NCBI RefSeq assembly: GCF_001687365.1
Contig: NZ_LGLV01000012.1
Coordinates: 186,001 to 250,000, forward strand
Origin: Pararhizobium polonicum
GTDB taxonomy: Bacteria > Pseudomonadota > Alphaproteobacteria > Rhizobiales > Rhizobiaceae
DNA: 64,000 bases
Direction of reading: 5' to 3'
The position numbers and the translations under genes are program-made. The notes beneath the pieces are model-generated. The model was not told the origin of the DNA. It did not search any database and worked only from the letters and a program-made list of their open reading frames with translations. Below are positions 18,903 through 28,358 of this stretch, in pieces. Within the stretch, counting starts at the first letter, position 1; every line of letters starts with the position of its first letter.

Positions 18903-19808
18903 TCAACTCAAGCGGCAGCGTTCGGCGAGAAAATCGAGAAAGACCCGCACCCGCGCCGGCATGGGACCGCCCTGCCCGAGGAAAATCGCGTGAACCTCCT
19001 CGCTGTCCGACGCCGTAAACGGTTCGAGCACCGGCACCAGTGAGCCGCGCGCAAAATCGTTCCGAACCTGAAAATCTGCCAGCCGCGCCAGCCCCGCGCC
19101 CGCCAGCGCCAGCTCCCGCAGAGCCTCCCCGTCGCTCGCCTGGATGCTGCCGGTCGGCTTGATCGTCTGGCCAACCCCGTCCTTGGCGAAAGGCCAGCCG
19201 CCGCCGGCGCGGACATAATTGGGGCCGAGCAGGTTGTGGCTGGCCAGATCACCGGGATGGTGCGGCACGCCCTTGCGTTCCAGATAGCCGGGTGCCGCGG
19301 CGATATGCATTTTCACAGTGCCAAGCTTGCGCGCCATCAACGCAGAGTCTTTGAGCGGTCCGGCCCGCACCGCCACATCTGTGCGGTCTTCCAGCAGATC
19401 GACGACATGATCGGTCAGTGACAGGTCGAGCGACACATCGGCAAACCGCGCCATAAATTCCGGCAGTGCCGGCAACAGGATGTGCCGGCCGAACGGCACG
19501 TTGCAGCTGACACGGATGCGCCCGCACGGGCTGTCGGCGAAGGCCGCGGCACTTTCCGCCTCGTCGAGGTTTGCCAGCACCCGCACGCCATGTTCGTAAT
19601 AACGGCAGCCTTCCGGGGTGAGTTGCAACTTGCGGGTCGAGCGGTTGACCAGCCGCGCATTCAGCCGGCTCTCCAGCCGCGTCACCAGCTTGCTCACCGC
19701 CGAGGGCGTCATGGCAAAATCGCGGGCGGCGGCCGAGAATCCGCCGAGATCCACGACACGCACGAACACCTCCATCTCGCCGGAGCGATTGACATCCAGC
19801 CTCGCCAT
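18903..19808 (-). CDS. LysR-family transcriptional regulator
   Basis: 301 residues. The N-terminal winged helix (EMEVFVRVVDLGGFSAAARDFAMTPSAVSKLVTRLESRLNARLVNRSTRKLQLTPEG) is followed by a periplasmic-binding-like effector domain, in the subgroup typical of small divergent oxidoreductase regulators. ATG 19808 is 96 bases from the divergent SDR gene, so control of that gene is the simplest expectation. Inducer unknown. Confidence 0.92.
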   Translation of the reverse strand: MARLDVNRSGEMEVFVRVVDLGGFSAAARDFAMTPSAVSKLVTRLESRLNARLVNRSTRKLQLTPEGCRYYEHGVRVLANLDEAESAAAFADSPCGRIRVSCNVPFGRHILLPALPEFMARFADVSLDLSLTDHVVDLLEDRTDVAVRAGPLKDSALMARKLGTVKMHIAAAPGYLERKGVPHHPGDLASHNLLGPNYVRAGGGWPFAKDGVGQTIKPTGSIQASDGEALRELALAGAGLARLADFQVRNDFARGSLVPVLEPFTASDSEEVHAIFLGQGGPMPARVRVFLDFLAERCRLS

Positions 19809-19904
19809 TGTGCCCTCACTTCACAAATCCTGTGCCTTACCGCTGTCTAGTTCTCAAATCGTCGCGCGTCCATATCTGATGCATCGACACATCAGGAGAC
19901 TGTC

Positions 19905-20960
19905 ATGCGCAATCCGCACAAAACCGCCCTCATCGTCGGCGCCCAGGGCGTCATCGGCGGCAATCTCGTCCGCCATCTGGAAACATTGGAAGACTGGTCG
20001 ATCATCGGCCTCTCCCGGCGCGGCGGCCTATCGACGGACAGGATCCGGCATATCTCCGTCGATCTGCTCGACCCGGAAGATTGCTCGAACAAACTCACCG
20101 ATCTCTCTGACGTGACTCACATTTTCTATGCCGCCTATCAGGATCGCCCGACCTGGGCGGAGCTGGTCGAACCCAACCTCGCCATGCTGGTCAATGTCGT
20201 CACCGCCGTCGAGGAGGTGGCACCCAATCTTGCCCATGTCAGCCTGATGCAGGGTTACAAGGTCTATGGCGCCCATCTCGGCCCCTTCAAGACGCCGGCC
20301 CGCGAAGACGAAGACAACCACATGCCGCCCGAATTCAACATGGACCAGCAGGCGTTCCTGCAGAAGCAGAAAGGCAAGTCATGGACATGGTCGGCGCTGC
20401 GTCCCTCGGTCGTGATCGGCGTTGCCACCGGCAATCCGATGAACCTTGCCATGGTCATCGGCCTCTACGCCGCGATGTCGAAGGAACTCGGCCTGCCCTT
20501 GCGCTTTCCCGGCAAGCCCGGCGCCTATGACACGCTGCTCGAAATGACCGACGCCGGCCTGCTGGCAAGGGCGACAGTCTGGGCCGCCACCGATCCGCAA
20601 TGCGCCAATCAGGCCTTCAACATCACCAATGGCGACCTGTTCCGCTGGAACGACATGTGGCCGAAGATCGCCCGCTTCTTCGACATGGAAACGGCCGCCC
20701 CGCTGCCGATGTCGCTCAATGTCGTGATGGCGGACAAGGCAGCGCTCTGGCAGGCGATGAAGGAGAAATACGCTCTCGCCGATCACGCTTACGAGGCTGT
20801 CTCCTCCTGGGGTTTTGGCGACGCGGTGTTCAGCTGGAACTACGATTTCTTCGCCGACGGCAGCAAGGCGCGCCGGCTCGGATTCCACGACTATGTGCAG
20901 ACCGACGAGATGTTCCTGTCGGTCTTCCGTGAGATGCGCGCGCAGCGGATCATTCCATGA
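19905..20960 (+). CDS. SDR oxidoreductase, PRISE (progesterone 5-beta-reductase/iridoid synthase-like) family
   Basis: 351 residues. The NADPH-binding motif GAQGVIGGNLVRHL replaces the classical GxxGxxG, and the later motifs (HVSLMQGYKVYGAH, SALRPSVVIG) are those of the PRISE group, which reduces enones. Start 19905 follows CAGGAGACTGTC. CTGATG and CATCAG repeats at 19876-19895 may bind the divergent LysR protein. Substrate unknown. Confidence 0.85.
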   Translation: MRNPHKTALIVGAQGVIGGNLVRHLETLEDWSIIGLSRRGGLSTDRIRHISVDLLDPEDCSNKLTDLSDVTHIFYAAYQDRPTWAELVEPNLAMLVNVVTAVEEVAPNLAHVSLMQGYKVYGAHLGPFKTPAREDEDNHMPPEFNMDQQAFLQKQKGKSWTWSALRPSVVIGVATGNPMNLAMVIGLYAAMSKELGLPLRFPGKPGAYDTLLEMTDAGLLARATVWAATDPQCANQAFNITNGDLFRWNDMWPKIARFFDMETAAPLPMSLNVVMADKAALWQAMKEKYALADHAYEAVSSWGFGDAVFSWNYDFFADGSKARRLGFHDYVQTDEMFLSVFREMRAQRIIP

Positions 20961-20984
20961 CCGCCCGAAGCGATGCCGGAAGGG

Positions 20985-22280
20985 CTAACTATCCGTCCCG
21001 TCATCCAGCGGTTCGGTTCGCAGCGTTTCCTTCTGGGTGATCAGCCGTGCCGTATGCTGGCCGCTGAGATAGATCCACAGCCAGCTCCAGGCCACGACAA
21101 ACCGGCTCCGCGTGCCGATCAGGAAGTAGATATGGGCGAGGCCCCATATCCACCAGGCCAGAGCGCCGGTGAGCTTGATCCGGCCGAAATCGATGATCGC
21201 CGAACGCCGGCCGATGGTCGCCAGGCTGCCCTGATGACGATAGCGGAAGGGCGCCGGCGCGGCTTTCTGCGTCAGCCGGGCGCGGATGACCTTGGCCACA
21301 TAGGCGCCCTGCTGCTTGGCGGCAGGCGCGATGCCGGGAACCGGCGTGCCGTCTTCGCGGAAAAGCGACGCCGTATCGCCGGCGACGAAGACATCCGGTA
21401 GCCCCGGCGCGCTCAGGTCTTTTTCGACGACGACGCGCCCGGCCCTGTCGGCTGGCACGCCCAGCCATTCCGCCGCGGGAGATGCCTGAACGCCCGCCGC
21501 CCAGACGATCGTCCGGCTGCCGATGAAGCGATCGCCGATCATCACGCCTTCGGCCGTGCAGTCCGTCACCCGCTCACCGATGTGAACCTCGACGCCGAGC
21601 TTTTCGAGCGCGTTCTGCGCATAGGCGGAGAGTTCCTCGGCAAAGCTCGGCAGCACCCGTGGGCCCGCCTCGACCAGGACAACCCGTGTCTTGCGCGTAT
21701 CGATGTTGCGGAATTCCTGCGGCAGGGTGACGTGCGCCAGTTCGGCGATGACGCCGGCAAGCTCGACACCGGTCGGCCCGGCACCGACGATGGTAAAGGT
21801 CAACAGGGCGGCCCGCGCCTCTGCATCGGTCTCCATCTCGGCTCGCTCGAAGGCCAACAGCATGCGCCGGCGAATGGTGGTGGCATCCTCCAGCGTCTTC
21901 AGCCCCGGCGCGACGGGTTCCCACTCGTCCCGCCCGAAATAGGCATGCGTCGCCCCCGTCGCCAGCACCAGGGTGTCGTAGCCGATGCTCTCGCCACTCT
22001 TCAGCGTCACGGTTTTGCCGCGCGGATCGACGCCGCCCACCTCGGCCAGGAGGGTGGTGACCTCCGGCCGGTCGCGAAACAACCGCCGGATCGGCCAGGC
22101 GATTTCCGAGGTGGCGAGCAAGGTCGTCGCCACCTGGTAGAGCAGCGGCTGGAAAAGATGATGGTTGCGCCGGTCGATCAGGGTGATTTTGACAGGGGCA
22201 CCCTTGAGGTCCTTGACCAGCTGCAGGCCACCGAATCCGCCACCGACGACGACGACATGGTGAGAGTTTTCAAGCGGCAT
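20985..22280 (-). CDS. ndh: Type II NADH dehydrogenase (NDH-2)
   Basis: 431-residue non-pumping NADH:quinone oxidoreductase. The FAD motif VVVVGGGFGGLQLVKDL is at the N-terminus, the NADH fold FTIVGAGPTGVELAG in the middle, and VWAAGVQASP near the second FAD contact. The quinone motif AAKQQGAYVAK is present, and hydrophobic C-terminal helices anchor it to the membrane. ATG 22280 has AGGAGAAA upstream; upstream residues of the longer frame do not match the family. It recycles NADH without proton export. Confidence 0.92.
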   Translation of the reverse strand: MPLENSHHVVVVGGGFGGLQLVKDLKGAPVKITLIDRRNHHLFQPLLYQVATTLLATSEIAWPIRRLFRDRPEVTTLLAEVGGVDPRGKTVTLKSGESIGYDTLVLATGATHAYFGRDEWEPVAPGLKTLEDATTIRRRMLLAFERAEMETDAEARAALLTFTIVGAGPTGVELAGVIAELAHVTLPQEFRNIDTRKTRVVLVEAGPRVLPSFAEELSAYAQNALEKLGVEVHIGERVTDCTAEGVMIGDRFIGSRTIVWAAGVQASPAAEWLGVPADRAGRVVVEKDLSAPGLPDVFVAGDTASLFREDGTPVPGIAPAAKQQGAYVAKVIRARLTQKAAPAPFRYRHQGSLATIGRRSAIIDFGRIKLTGALAWWIWGLAHIYFLIGTRSRFVVAWSWLWIYLSGQHTARLITQKETLRTEPLDDGTDS

Positions 22281-22374
22281 GATCGTTTCTCCTGTTTCGG
22301 GACAAACTCTACCCTTCAAGGCCGATGCACAATTGCGCTTTCGGCATGGCTACCGTGCACGGTGCCGTTCTTGC

Positions 22375-22839
22375 TCACCGTGCATAATCCACCGGCACCG
22401 CCATGCCGCTCTTCAGGATCTCCATCGAGATCGAGGCAGAGACATCGAACAGTTCGACCTTGCGGACGATCTGCTTGTAGATCACATCGTAATGCTCGAC
22501 GCGCGGCAGCACAACTTTGAGGATGTAGTCGTAATTGCCGGTCAGCCGGTGCGCTTCGACGATCTCGGGAATATCGGCGATTGCCTTGCGGAAGGTCTCG
22601 ATCCAGTCGTCGGCATGATGGGCGGTCTTGATCAGCGCGAACACGGTGGTCGGGACGCCCATTTTATCGCGATCGAGAACCGCGATGCGCCGCGCGACAT
22701 AGCCGGTCTCCTCCAGCCGCTGGATCCGCCGCGAGCAGGCGGAGATCGACAGGCTGACTTTTTCGGCGAGATCGCCGACGGACAGGCTGGCATCCTCCTG
22801 CAGCAGCGACAGAATCTTCCGGTCTCTTTCGTCCAGCAC
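22375..22839 (-). CDS. Lrp/AsnC-family transcriptional regulator
   Basis: 154 residues. N-terminal winged helix LDERDRKILSLLQEDASLSVGDLAEKVSLSISACSRRIQRLEETGY, then the RAM ligand domain ending in VDYAR. GTG 22839 is chosen as GGGGAGAG lies upstream; a TTG at 22872 would extend it by 11 residues. It is divergent from an amino-acid racemase, a normal target for a ligand-sensing Lrp protein. Confidence 0.9.
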   Translation of the reverse strand: MLDERDRKILSLLQEDASLSVGDLAEKVSLSISACSRRIQRLEETGYVARRIAVLDRDKMGVPTTVFALIKTAHHADDWIETFRKAIADIPEIVEAHRLTGNYDYILKVVLPRVEHYDVIYKQIVRKVELFDVSASISMEILKSGMAVPVDYAR

Positions 22840-22876
22840 GCTTCGCTCTCCCCGCGGCAACAGCGCAAGCAATCAA

Positions 22877-22921
22877 TATTTGCGCAAAAATTTCATATCA
22901 TGCAAAAAATACGCGCAAATA
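22877..22921. promoter_or_regulatory. Inverted repeat between the Lrp gene and racemase gene
   Basis: TATTTGCGC (22877-22885) and GCGCAAATA (22913-22921) are perfect 9-base inverted arms spaced by 27 bases in an AT-rich segment. The 36-base periodicity suits an Lrp-type oligomer contacting two turns-separated sites. Confidence 0.5.
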
Positions 22922-23012
22922 CCGGCAATGTCACCCAACAAAGCGAACACTTTCCGCTCACTCCCGGCGACAATCCTGATATCAAAAAACAAAGCGGAAC
23001 AGGAACGGCACC

Positions 23013-23732
23013 ATGCGCAAGATCGGCCTCATCGGCGGAATGAGCTTTGAAAGCTCGGCAGTCTACTACCGGATGATCAACGAGGCCGTGCGCGCGCATC
23101 TCGGCGGCCTGCACTCCGCCGAAGTCATGCTGCATTCGGTCGATTTCCAGACCATCGTCGATCTGCAGAAGGCCGGCCGCTGGGATGACGCCGCCAAGCG
23201 CCTTTCCGATGTCGCACAGGGGCTGGAGGCTGCGGGCGCTGCCTGCGTGCTGATCTGCACCAACACGATGCACCTGATCGCCGACGAGGTTCAGGCGTCG
23301 ATTGCCGTTCCGCTGATCAACATCATCGACCAGACCGCCACCTCCATGAAAGCGGCCGGCATCAAGCGCCCGCTGCTGCTGGCCACCCGCTACACAATGG
23401 AGCACAGTTTCTATACTGGCCGCATGGCTGCCCACGATATCGATGTCATGGTTCCGAATGCCGAGGACCGCACGCTCGTCCACGACGTCATCTTCAACGA
23501 ACTGTGCGCCGGCGTCATTCTCGACACGTCGCGCCAGGCCCTGATGGCGGTCATCGAACGCGCCAAAAACCAGGGTGCCGATGCCATCATTCTCGGCTGC
23601 ACCGAGATCTGCCTGATCCTCGATCCCCGCAACCTGCCCCTGCCCGGCTTCGATTCCACCGCGATCCATGCCCAGGCCGCGGTCGATTTCGCCCTCGAAG
23701 GTCTGTCGCAGCGCGACCAGAAGGCAGCGTGA
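23013..23732 (+). CDS. Aspartate/glutamate racemase-family protein (RacX-like)
   Basis: 239 residues of the cofactor-independent Asp/Glu racemase fold. It starts MRKIGLIGGMSFESSAVYY. The two catalytic cysteines are in ICTNTMH and LGCTEI. These enzymes racemise acidic or broader amino acids. The start at 23013 is supported by AACAGGAACGG upstream. Location opposite an Lrp regulator fits amino-acid induction. Confidence 0.9.
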   Translation: MRKIGLIGGMSFESSAVYYRMINEAVRAHLGGLHSAEVMLHSVDFQTIVDLQKAGRWDDAAKRLSDVAQGLEAAGAACVLICTNTMHLIADEVQASIAVPLINIIDQTATSMKAAGIKRPLLLATRYTMEHSFYTGRMAAHDIDVMVPNAEDRTLVHDVIFNELCAGVILDTSRQALMAVIERAKNQGADAIILGCTEICLILDPRNLPLPGFDSTAIHAQAAVDFALEGLSQRDQKAA

Positions 23733-23749
23733 TCCTTGGGTGGAGATAC

Positions 23750-23762
23750 TTGACTGAGTCAA
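23750..23762. promoter_or_regulatory. TTGACTGAGTCAA palindrome, probable MarR operator
   Basis: Perfect 6-base inverted arms around one base, 36 bases upstream of the MarR-GNAT start and within its expected promoter. MarR dimers often bind palindromes of this type. Confidence 0.6.
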
Positions 23763-23798
23763 ATAAATTGTGATGATGGCGTTCAAACGGAGAATGCC

Positions 23799-24773
23799 AT
23801 GTTACACTCAGCCTTTGCCGAAATCGGTAACGACGAGATCGAATCGATCCGCGCCTTCAACCGGTTCTATACCAACCGGATCGGCGTGCTCGACCGCGCC
23901 TTTCTCGATACGCCCTATACGCTCACCGAGGCGCGCGTCATCTATGAGCTCGCGGCACAGGGCACCACGTCGGCGTCCCGGCTGACCGAGGAGCTCTCGC
24001 TCGATCCGGCCTATCTCAGCCGCATGCTCAAATCCTTCACCGATGCCGGGCTTCTCGAAACGACGCGGGACCCGGCGGACGGCCGTGGCCGCCTGCTGCA
24101 GCTGACGCTGCGCGGCCGGGGCATTGCCACCGACCTGGCGCAGCGCTCACGCCAGCGCATCGTCGCCCTGCTTGAACCCATCGCGGAAAAGGAGCGCCGC
24201 GAACTCGCCGCCGCCATGGCATCGGTCAAGGCGCTGCTTTCCGGCGAAAAAGATACCAGAGCCCCCATCACCATCCGCACGCACCGCATCGGCGACATGG
24301 GCACGGTCATCGCCGGTCAGGCGAAAGCCTATACGGAAACCTATGGCTGGAACGGCGAATACGAAGCTCTGGTCGCCGAAATCTGCGCCGCCTTCATCCG
24401 CAACTTCGATCCCGTCCGTGAACGCTGCTGGATCGCGGAACGCGACGGCGCATTTCTCGGCAGTATCTTTCTCGTCAAGGGCGGCAAAGAGACCGCCAAG
24501 CTCCGTCTGCTCCACGTGGAGGCCGCCGCGCGTGGTCAGGGCCTCGGCACGCGGCTCGTCGACGAATGCATCGCTTTTGCCAGAAGCGCCGGCTACCGGC
24601 GGCTCGAGCTCTGGACCAACGACATCCTCGTTTCCGCGCGCCGCATCTATATCGCCGCCGGCTTCAAGCTGGAGAAGGAAGAGGCCCACCACTCTTTCGG
24701 CAAGGATCTGACCGGTCAGATCTGGGCTCTGGATTTGACCGCAATGCCATCCGGCAAGCCCCTGCCGTCCTGA
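23799..24773 (+). CDS. MarR regulator fused to GNAT acetyltransferase
   Basis: 324 residues in two domains. Residues 1-150 are a MarR winged helix (YTLTEARVIYELAAQGTTSASRLTEELSLDPAYLSRMLKSF, wing TRDPADGRGRLLQLT). Residues 155-320 are a GNAT fold with the acetyl-CoA motif LHVEAAARGQGLGTRLVDECI. This MarR-GNAT pairing is a known bacterial architecture. The 3' end overlaps the convergent FAD monooxygenase by 58 bases. Acetyl acceptor unknown. Confidence 0.92.
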   Translation: MLHSAFAEIGNDEIESIRAFNRFYTNRIGVLDRAFLDTPYTLTEARVIYELAAQGTTSASRLTEELSLDPAYLSRMLKSFTDAGLLETTRDPADGRGRLLQLTLRGRGIATDLAQRSRQRIVALLEPIAEKERRELAAAMASVKALLSGEKDTRAPITIRTHRIGDMGTVIAGQAKAYTETYGWNGEYEALVAEICAAFIRNFDPVRERCWIAERDGAFLGSIFLVKGGKETAKLRLLHVEAAARGQGLGTRLVDECIAFARSAGYRRLELWTNDILVSARRIYIAAGFKLEKEEAHHSFGKDLTGQIWALDLTAMPSGKPLPS

Positions 24774-26002
24774 CGCTCGCCAAGCCAGTCATGTTCCTTG
24801 AGCCCGGCGGATGCGAACGGATCGATCAGCGTGCCGGCGACGATCGCGGCCAGCAACCCCGGCATCGGCGGCACCTTGGCAATGGTCGAGACCAGCCTGT
24901 CGCGCACCCAGGCAATCGCGCTAGAATCCGACTGGTAGAACGGCGTGAAGGCAAGCGATAGGAGCTGGAACAGCCGCACATGACTGCGACGGACCCGCCC
25001 ATAAGCCGCGAGTGCGGACGGGATGTCCGGGCTATTGGCCAGCGCATGACAGAGCGCCGCCGCGTCAAGCAGCGCCATATTGGCGCCCTGCCCCAGTTGC
25101 GGGCTGGTCGAATGAGCACTGTCGCCGATGAACGCCAGCCGGCCGGCATAGGGCGGCAGCGTGGTCCGGTGGGCATAGCGCGCCAGCGTCAGTTGCTCCC
25201 AATCGCCGATCTGGTCGAGAAACGGTTGGCAATCCGGCCAGTAGCCGCGAATGACCGTCTTCCAGCGCTCAAGTCCGGCCGCCTTGACCGCCTCGACATC
25301 GGCAACCTTCAGGCTCCAGAAGAACGCCACCCGCTCCGCCTCGCCCACGGCCGCGCGGCCCGCCGGCAAAAGCCCGATCATCACCTTCGCCTTGTCGTAA
25401 CGCTGCGACAGCGCATTGCGATCATAAATCGCGCCCGCGCCATCAAGAGTCGCCCAGAAGGCGCCATAGGTGAGATCGCGAATGGCGGGCGCCGAAGCGG
25501 AACCGGCCGCCAGCATCGAGCGCGCACCGCTCGCGTCGATGACCAGATCGTAGCCTCCGGCCTCCTGCCCCTCCGTATTCCGCAGCACCGCACGCGCTCC
25601 GCGCTGCTCCACGGAAGCGAGATTGACGCCCGTCCGGATGGTGATGCCGCCGGCAACCGCCGCATCGTGCAATGTGTTGAAAAGCGCTGCCCGCTGGACC
25701 GCCAACCCGTAACGTCCGCCGGGCGCCGCATCGTAGCGCACGTCGAGAACCGTCCGTCCGCTGACGGCATCGGCGCCGTGCAGCCGGTCGATGCGGCTGC
25801 CAAGCGCATGGATCGTGTCGAACAGGCCAAGTGCCGCCAGAACGGTCAGCCCCGTCGGCTGCATCAGCAGGCCGGAACCGACCGGCGCCGGCGTCTCGAA
25901 GCGCTCGAGGATTTCGACCCGGTGACCGGCACGCGACAGGAAAAGCGCCGCCGCCAGCCCCGCCGGTCCAGCCCCCGCCACGCCAATATCGAGCTGCTTC
26001 AT
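24716..26002 (-). CDS. FAD-dependent monooxygenase (PHBH/UbiH-like)
   Basis: 428 residues of the class A flavin monooxygenase family. The FAD-binding GAGPAGLAAALFLSRAGHRVEILER is at the N-terminus, the middle DG motif is DLVIDASGARSML, and the GD motif is LAFIGDSAHSTSPQLGQGANMALLDA. These enzymes hydroxylate aromatic or related substrates with NAD(P)H. It lies downstream of the HxlR regulator in one direction (84-base gap), so it is likely a regulated partner. Convergent overlap with the MarR-GNAT gene. Confidence 0.9.
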   Translation of the reverse strand: MKQLDIGVAGAGPAGLAAALFLSRAGHRVEILERFETPAPVGSGLLMQPTGLTVLAALGLFDTIHALGSRIDRLHGADAVSGRTVLDVRYDAAPGGRYGLAVQRAALFNTLHDAAVAGGITIRTGVNLASVEQRGARAVLRNTEGQEAGGYDLVIDASGARSMLAAGSASAPAIRDLTYGAFWATLDGAGAIYDRNALSQRYDKAKVMIGLLPAGRAAVGEAERVAFFWSLKVADVEAVKAAGLERWKTVIRGYWPDCQPFLDQIGDWEQLTLARYAHRTTLPPYAGRLAFIGDSAHSTSPQLGQGANMALLDAAALCHALANSPDIPSALAAYGRVRRSHVRLFQLLSLAFTPFYQSDSSAIAWVRDRLVSTIAKVPPMPGLLAAIVAGTLIDPFASAGLKEHDWLGERQDGRGLPDGIAVKSRAQI

Positions 26003-26086
26003 GAATGCCTGTCCGGTATCGTCCCTTCAGACATCTGTAACAGCCTGCGCCGCGAACCGTCCACCCGGGCAGGCGCGGTCACATCG

Positions 26087-26491
26087 TCACGCCGCCGCGT
26101 CATATGTGGCACGGGCCGCGCGGATCGCCTCATGATGGACCACCGACCAGTCGACCAGCCCTTTGACCAGCACCAGGAAGGACTGGCCAAGCGGCGTCAG
26201 GCTGTATTCGACGCTCGGCGGCTGGGTCGGGAAAACCGCGCGGGCGATATAGCCGTCGCGCTGCAGATCGCGTAACGTCTGGGTCAGCATGCGCTGGGAA
26301 ATATCGGGAATGAGGCGGCGCAGCGCCGAAAACCGCATGGGTCCATCGGCCAGCGCCAGGATCATCAACGTGTTCCACTTGCCGCCGATATTGTCGACGA
26401 CATCGCGCACCGGGCAATCCTGCCCCTTGAACACCAAGCCCGCGATGACGATCACCTGCTCGCCCTCTGTCTTGCCTGCCATTTTGTTCAT
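26087..26491 (-). CDS. HxlR-family transcriptional regulator
   Basis: 134 residues. The N-terminal part [57 protein letters not shown] is the HxlR winged helix with the redox-capable cysteine in the CPVRD motif. It is divergent from an NmrA-like SDR gene, a pairing seen for QorR/YodB/HypR regulators of quinone and aldehyde stress. The 157-base gap is AT-richer and should hold its operator. Confidence 0.9.
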   Translation of the reverse strand: MNKMAGKTEGEQVIVIAGLVFKGQDCPVRDVVDNIGGKWNTLMILALADGPMRFSALRRLIPDISQRMLTQTLRDLQRDGYIARAVFPTQPPSVEYSLTPLGQSFLVLVKGLVDWSVVHHEAIRAARATYDAAA

Positions 26492-26648
26492 GGGCTGGTA
26501 TCCTTCACGTAACCACCACAGGAAAAACTGCCTCCTTTACATCCGCCAACAGATGACGAAATAAGAGAAGGTCTCATTTAGGAACCATATCTCAAACTGG
26601 ATGTTTCGGCAATCGACCGGACACCATGTGTAAAACAAAGGAACCAGC

Positions 26649-27536
26649 ATGTCCGAACCCCTCCTGATCACCGGTGCCACCGGCAATCTTGGTCGCCTCG
26701 TGCTTGATGAACTGCTGGCGTCCGGCAAGGTCTCGCCGGCCAACATCATCGCCACCAGTCGCGACACCGCAAAGCTTGCCGATTATGCCGCCAAGGGCGT
26801 GCAGACCCGCGCTGCCAATTTCGATGATGCCGCATCGCTCGAAGCCGCATTTGTCGGCGCCGACCGCATCCTGATTATCTCCACCGATGCGCTGGACGAG
26901 CCGGGCAAGCGCCTGCGCCAGCACCTCACCGCCGTCGCCGCTGCCAAGAAGACCGGCGCCAAGCACATCCTCTACACGTCGATGCCGAACCCGGAAACCT
27001 CGGTCATCCCCTTCGCGCCCGATCATCTCGGCACAGAGAATGCCATCAAGGCAACCGGCATCGCCTACACCATCCTGCGCAACGGCTGGTACATGGAAAA
27101 TCTGTTCCTCGGGCTGCCGCACGCCGTCGCCGATGGCAAGTGGTACAGCGCCTCCGGCACGGGACAGCTCGCCCATATCGCCCGGGCCGACATCGCCAAG
27201 GCAACCGCAGCGGCGCTCGCGTCCGGCTCGACCGAAAGCGTGACCTACACGCTGACCGGTGAAACAAAGCACACCGTGGACCAGATCGCAGCCATCGTAT
27301 CGACCATCACCGGCAAGCCGCTTGAGGTCGTGCACGTGACCGACGAACAGCTTGCGGGCGGCCTCAAGGCAGCAGGCCTTCCGGACTTCCTCATCCCCGT
27401 CATCGTCTCCTTCGACACCAACACGCGCGAAGGTCACATCGATCTGGTCACCGGCGATGCGGCAAAGCTTTCCGGCGCAAAGCTGACGGCGCTTGAAGAT
27501 TTCCTCGAAGCCAGCAAATCCGTATTGCTCGGCTAA
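26649..27536 (+). CDS. NmrA-like SDR, QorB (quinone oxidoreductase 2) type
   Basis: 295 residues. N-terminal NADPH motif LITGATGNLGRLVLDELL, then HILYTSMPNPETSVIPFAPDHLGTENAIKATGIAYTILRNGWYMENL, close to E. coli QorB (YtfG). It probably reduces quinones and is controlled by the divergent HxlR repressor. Ends in a strong terminator. Confidence 0.88.
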   Translation: MSEPLLITGATGNLGRLVLDELLASGKVSPANIIATSRDTAKLADYAAKGVQTRAANFDDAASLEAAFVGADRILIISTDALDEPGKRLRQHLTAVAAAKKTGAKHILYTSMPNPETSVIPFAPDHLGTENAIKATGIAYTILRNGWYMENLFLGLPHAVADGKWYSASGTGQLAHIARADIAKATAAALASGSTESVTYTLTGETKHTVDQIAAIVSTITGKPLEVVHVTDEQLAGGLKAAGLPDFLIPVIVSFDTNTREGHIDLVTGDAAKLSGAKLTALEDFLEASKSVLLG

Positions 27537-27542
27537 AACAGG

Positions 27543-27572
27543 AATGGGCTCCGTGCAGACGGAGCCCATTTT
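27543..27572 (+). terminator. Rho-independent terminator of the QorB-like gene
   Basis: AATGGGCTCCGT and ACGGAGCCCATT form a perfect 12-base stem with loop GCAG, followed by TT. It begins 6 bases after the stop. Confidence 0.85.
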
Positions 27573-27600
27573 ACAAGCATTCGATTTACAAGCATTCGAT
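27571..27600. repeat. Perfect 15-base tandem duplication
   Basis: TTACAAGCATTCGAT occurs twice head to tail (27571-27585 and 27586-27600) between the terminator and the pdxJ stop. It looks like a recent slippage or duplication in non-coding DNA. Confidence 0.9.
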
Positions 27601-27605
27601 CGGTC

Positions 27606-28358
27606 TCAGATATCCTGGCCGCAGGCGCGGCAGAAGCGGCGCACGGTTTCGGCCATGCCGTATTCCAGCGCATCCGCCGTCAGCCCATGGCCAATCGAAA
27701 CCTCGGCCAGATGCGGAATCCGGGCGGCCAGCGCCGGCAGATTGGCAACCGTCAGGTCATGGCCGGCATTGACCTCAAGCCCGAGCGTCCGGGCGATATC
27801 GGCGGTCTGGCCCAAAGCCTCCAGCAGGATCTCGCCGCGTTCGGGATCGTCGTAGCAGCCGCCATAAGGCCCGGTATAAAGCTCGATCCGGTCGGCGCCG
27901 GTCTCCTTGGCGATCGTCAGGGCTTCGACGTCCGGATCGCCGTCGGCAAACAGCGACACCCGGAACCCGTTCTTCTTCAGCCGCCCGACGACATTGCCGA
28001 GCAGATTGTGGTTCAGGCGAAAGTCCCATCCGTGATCCGAGGTCGCCTGTGCCGGATCGTCGGGAACCAGCGTGACCTGCTCGGGCTGATGACGTTCGAC
28101 AAGGTCCAGGAACTCGTCGTTGGGAAACCCTTCCATGTTGAATTCGGTCTGCGGATAGAGATCGTCGATCAGGGAGCGGATCGGCGCCAGATCGGAAAAA
28201 CGGATATGCCGCTGGTCAGGGCGCGGATGCACGGTCAGGCCGCTGGCACCCGCCTCCAGCGCAATCTGTCCAAGTCCGGTAACGGACGGCCAGGGGAGAT
28301 CGCGCCGGTTTCGCAGCATCGCGATCGCATTCAGGTTCACGGAGAGTTTCGCAGGCAT
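27606..28358 (-). CDS. pdxJ: Pyridoxine 5'-phosphate synthase
   Basis: 250-residue TIM barrel that condenses 1-deoxyxylulose 5-phosphate with aminoacetone 3-phosphate in de novo vitamin B6 synthesis. Hallmarks are [22 protein letters not shown] at the N-terminus, [39 protein letters not shown] and [15 protein letters not shown] 28358 is chosen (GGAAAG upstream) over the TTG at 28373. It is not adjacent to acpS here. Confidence 0.96.
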   Translation of the reverse strand: MPAKLSVNLNAIAMLRNRRDLPWPSVTGLGQIALEAGASGLTVHPRPDQRHIRFSDLAPIRSLIDDLYPQTEFNMEGFPNDEFLDLVERHQPEQVTLVPDDPAQATSDHGWDFRLNHNLLGNVVGRLKKNGFRVSLFADGDPDVEALTIAKETGADRIELYTGPYGGCYDDPERGEILLEALGQTADIARTLGLEVNAGHDLTVANLPALAARIPHLAEVSIGHGLTADALEYGMAETVRRFCRACGQDI

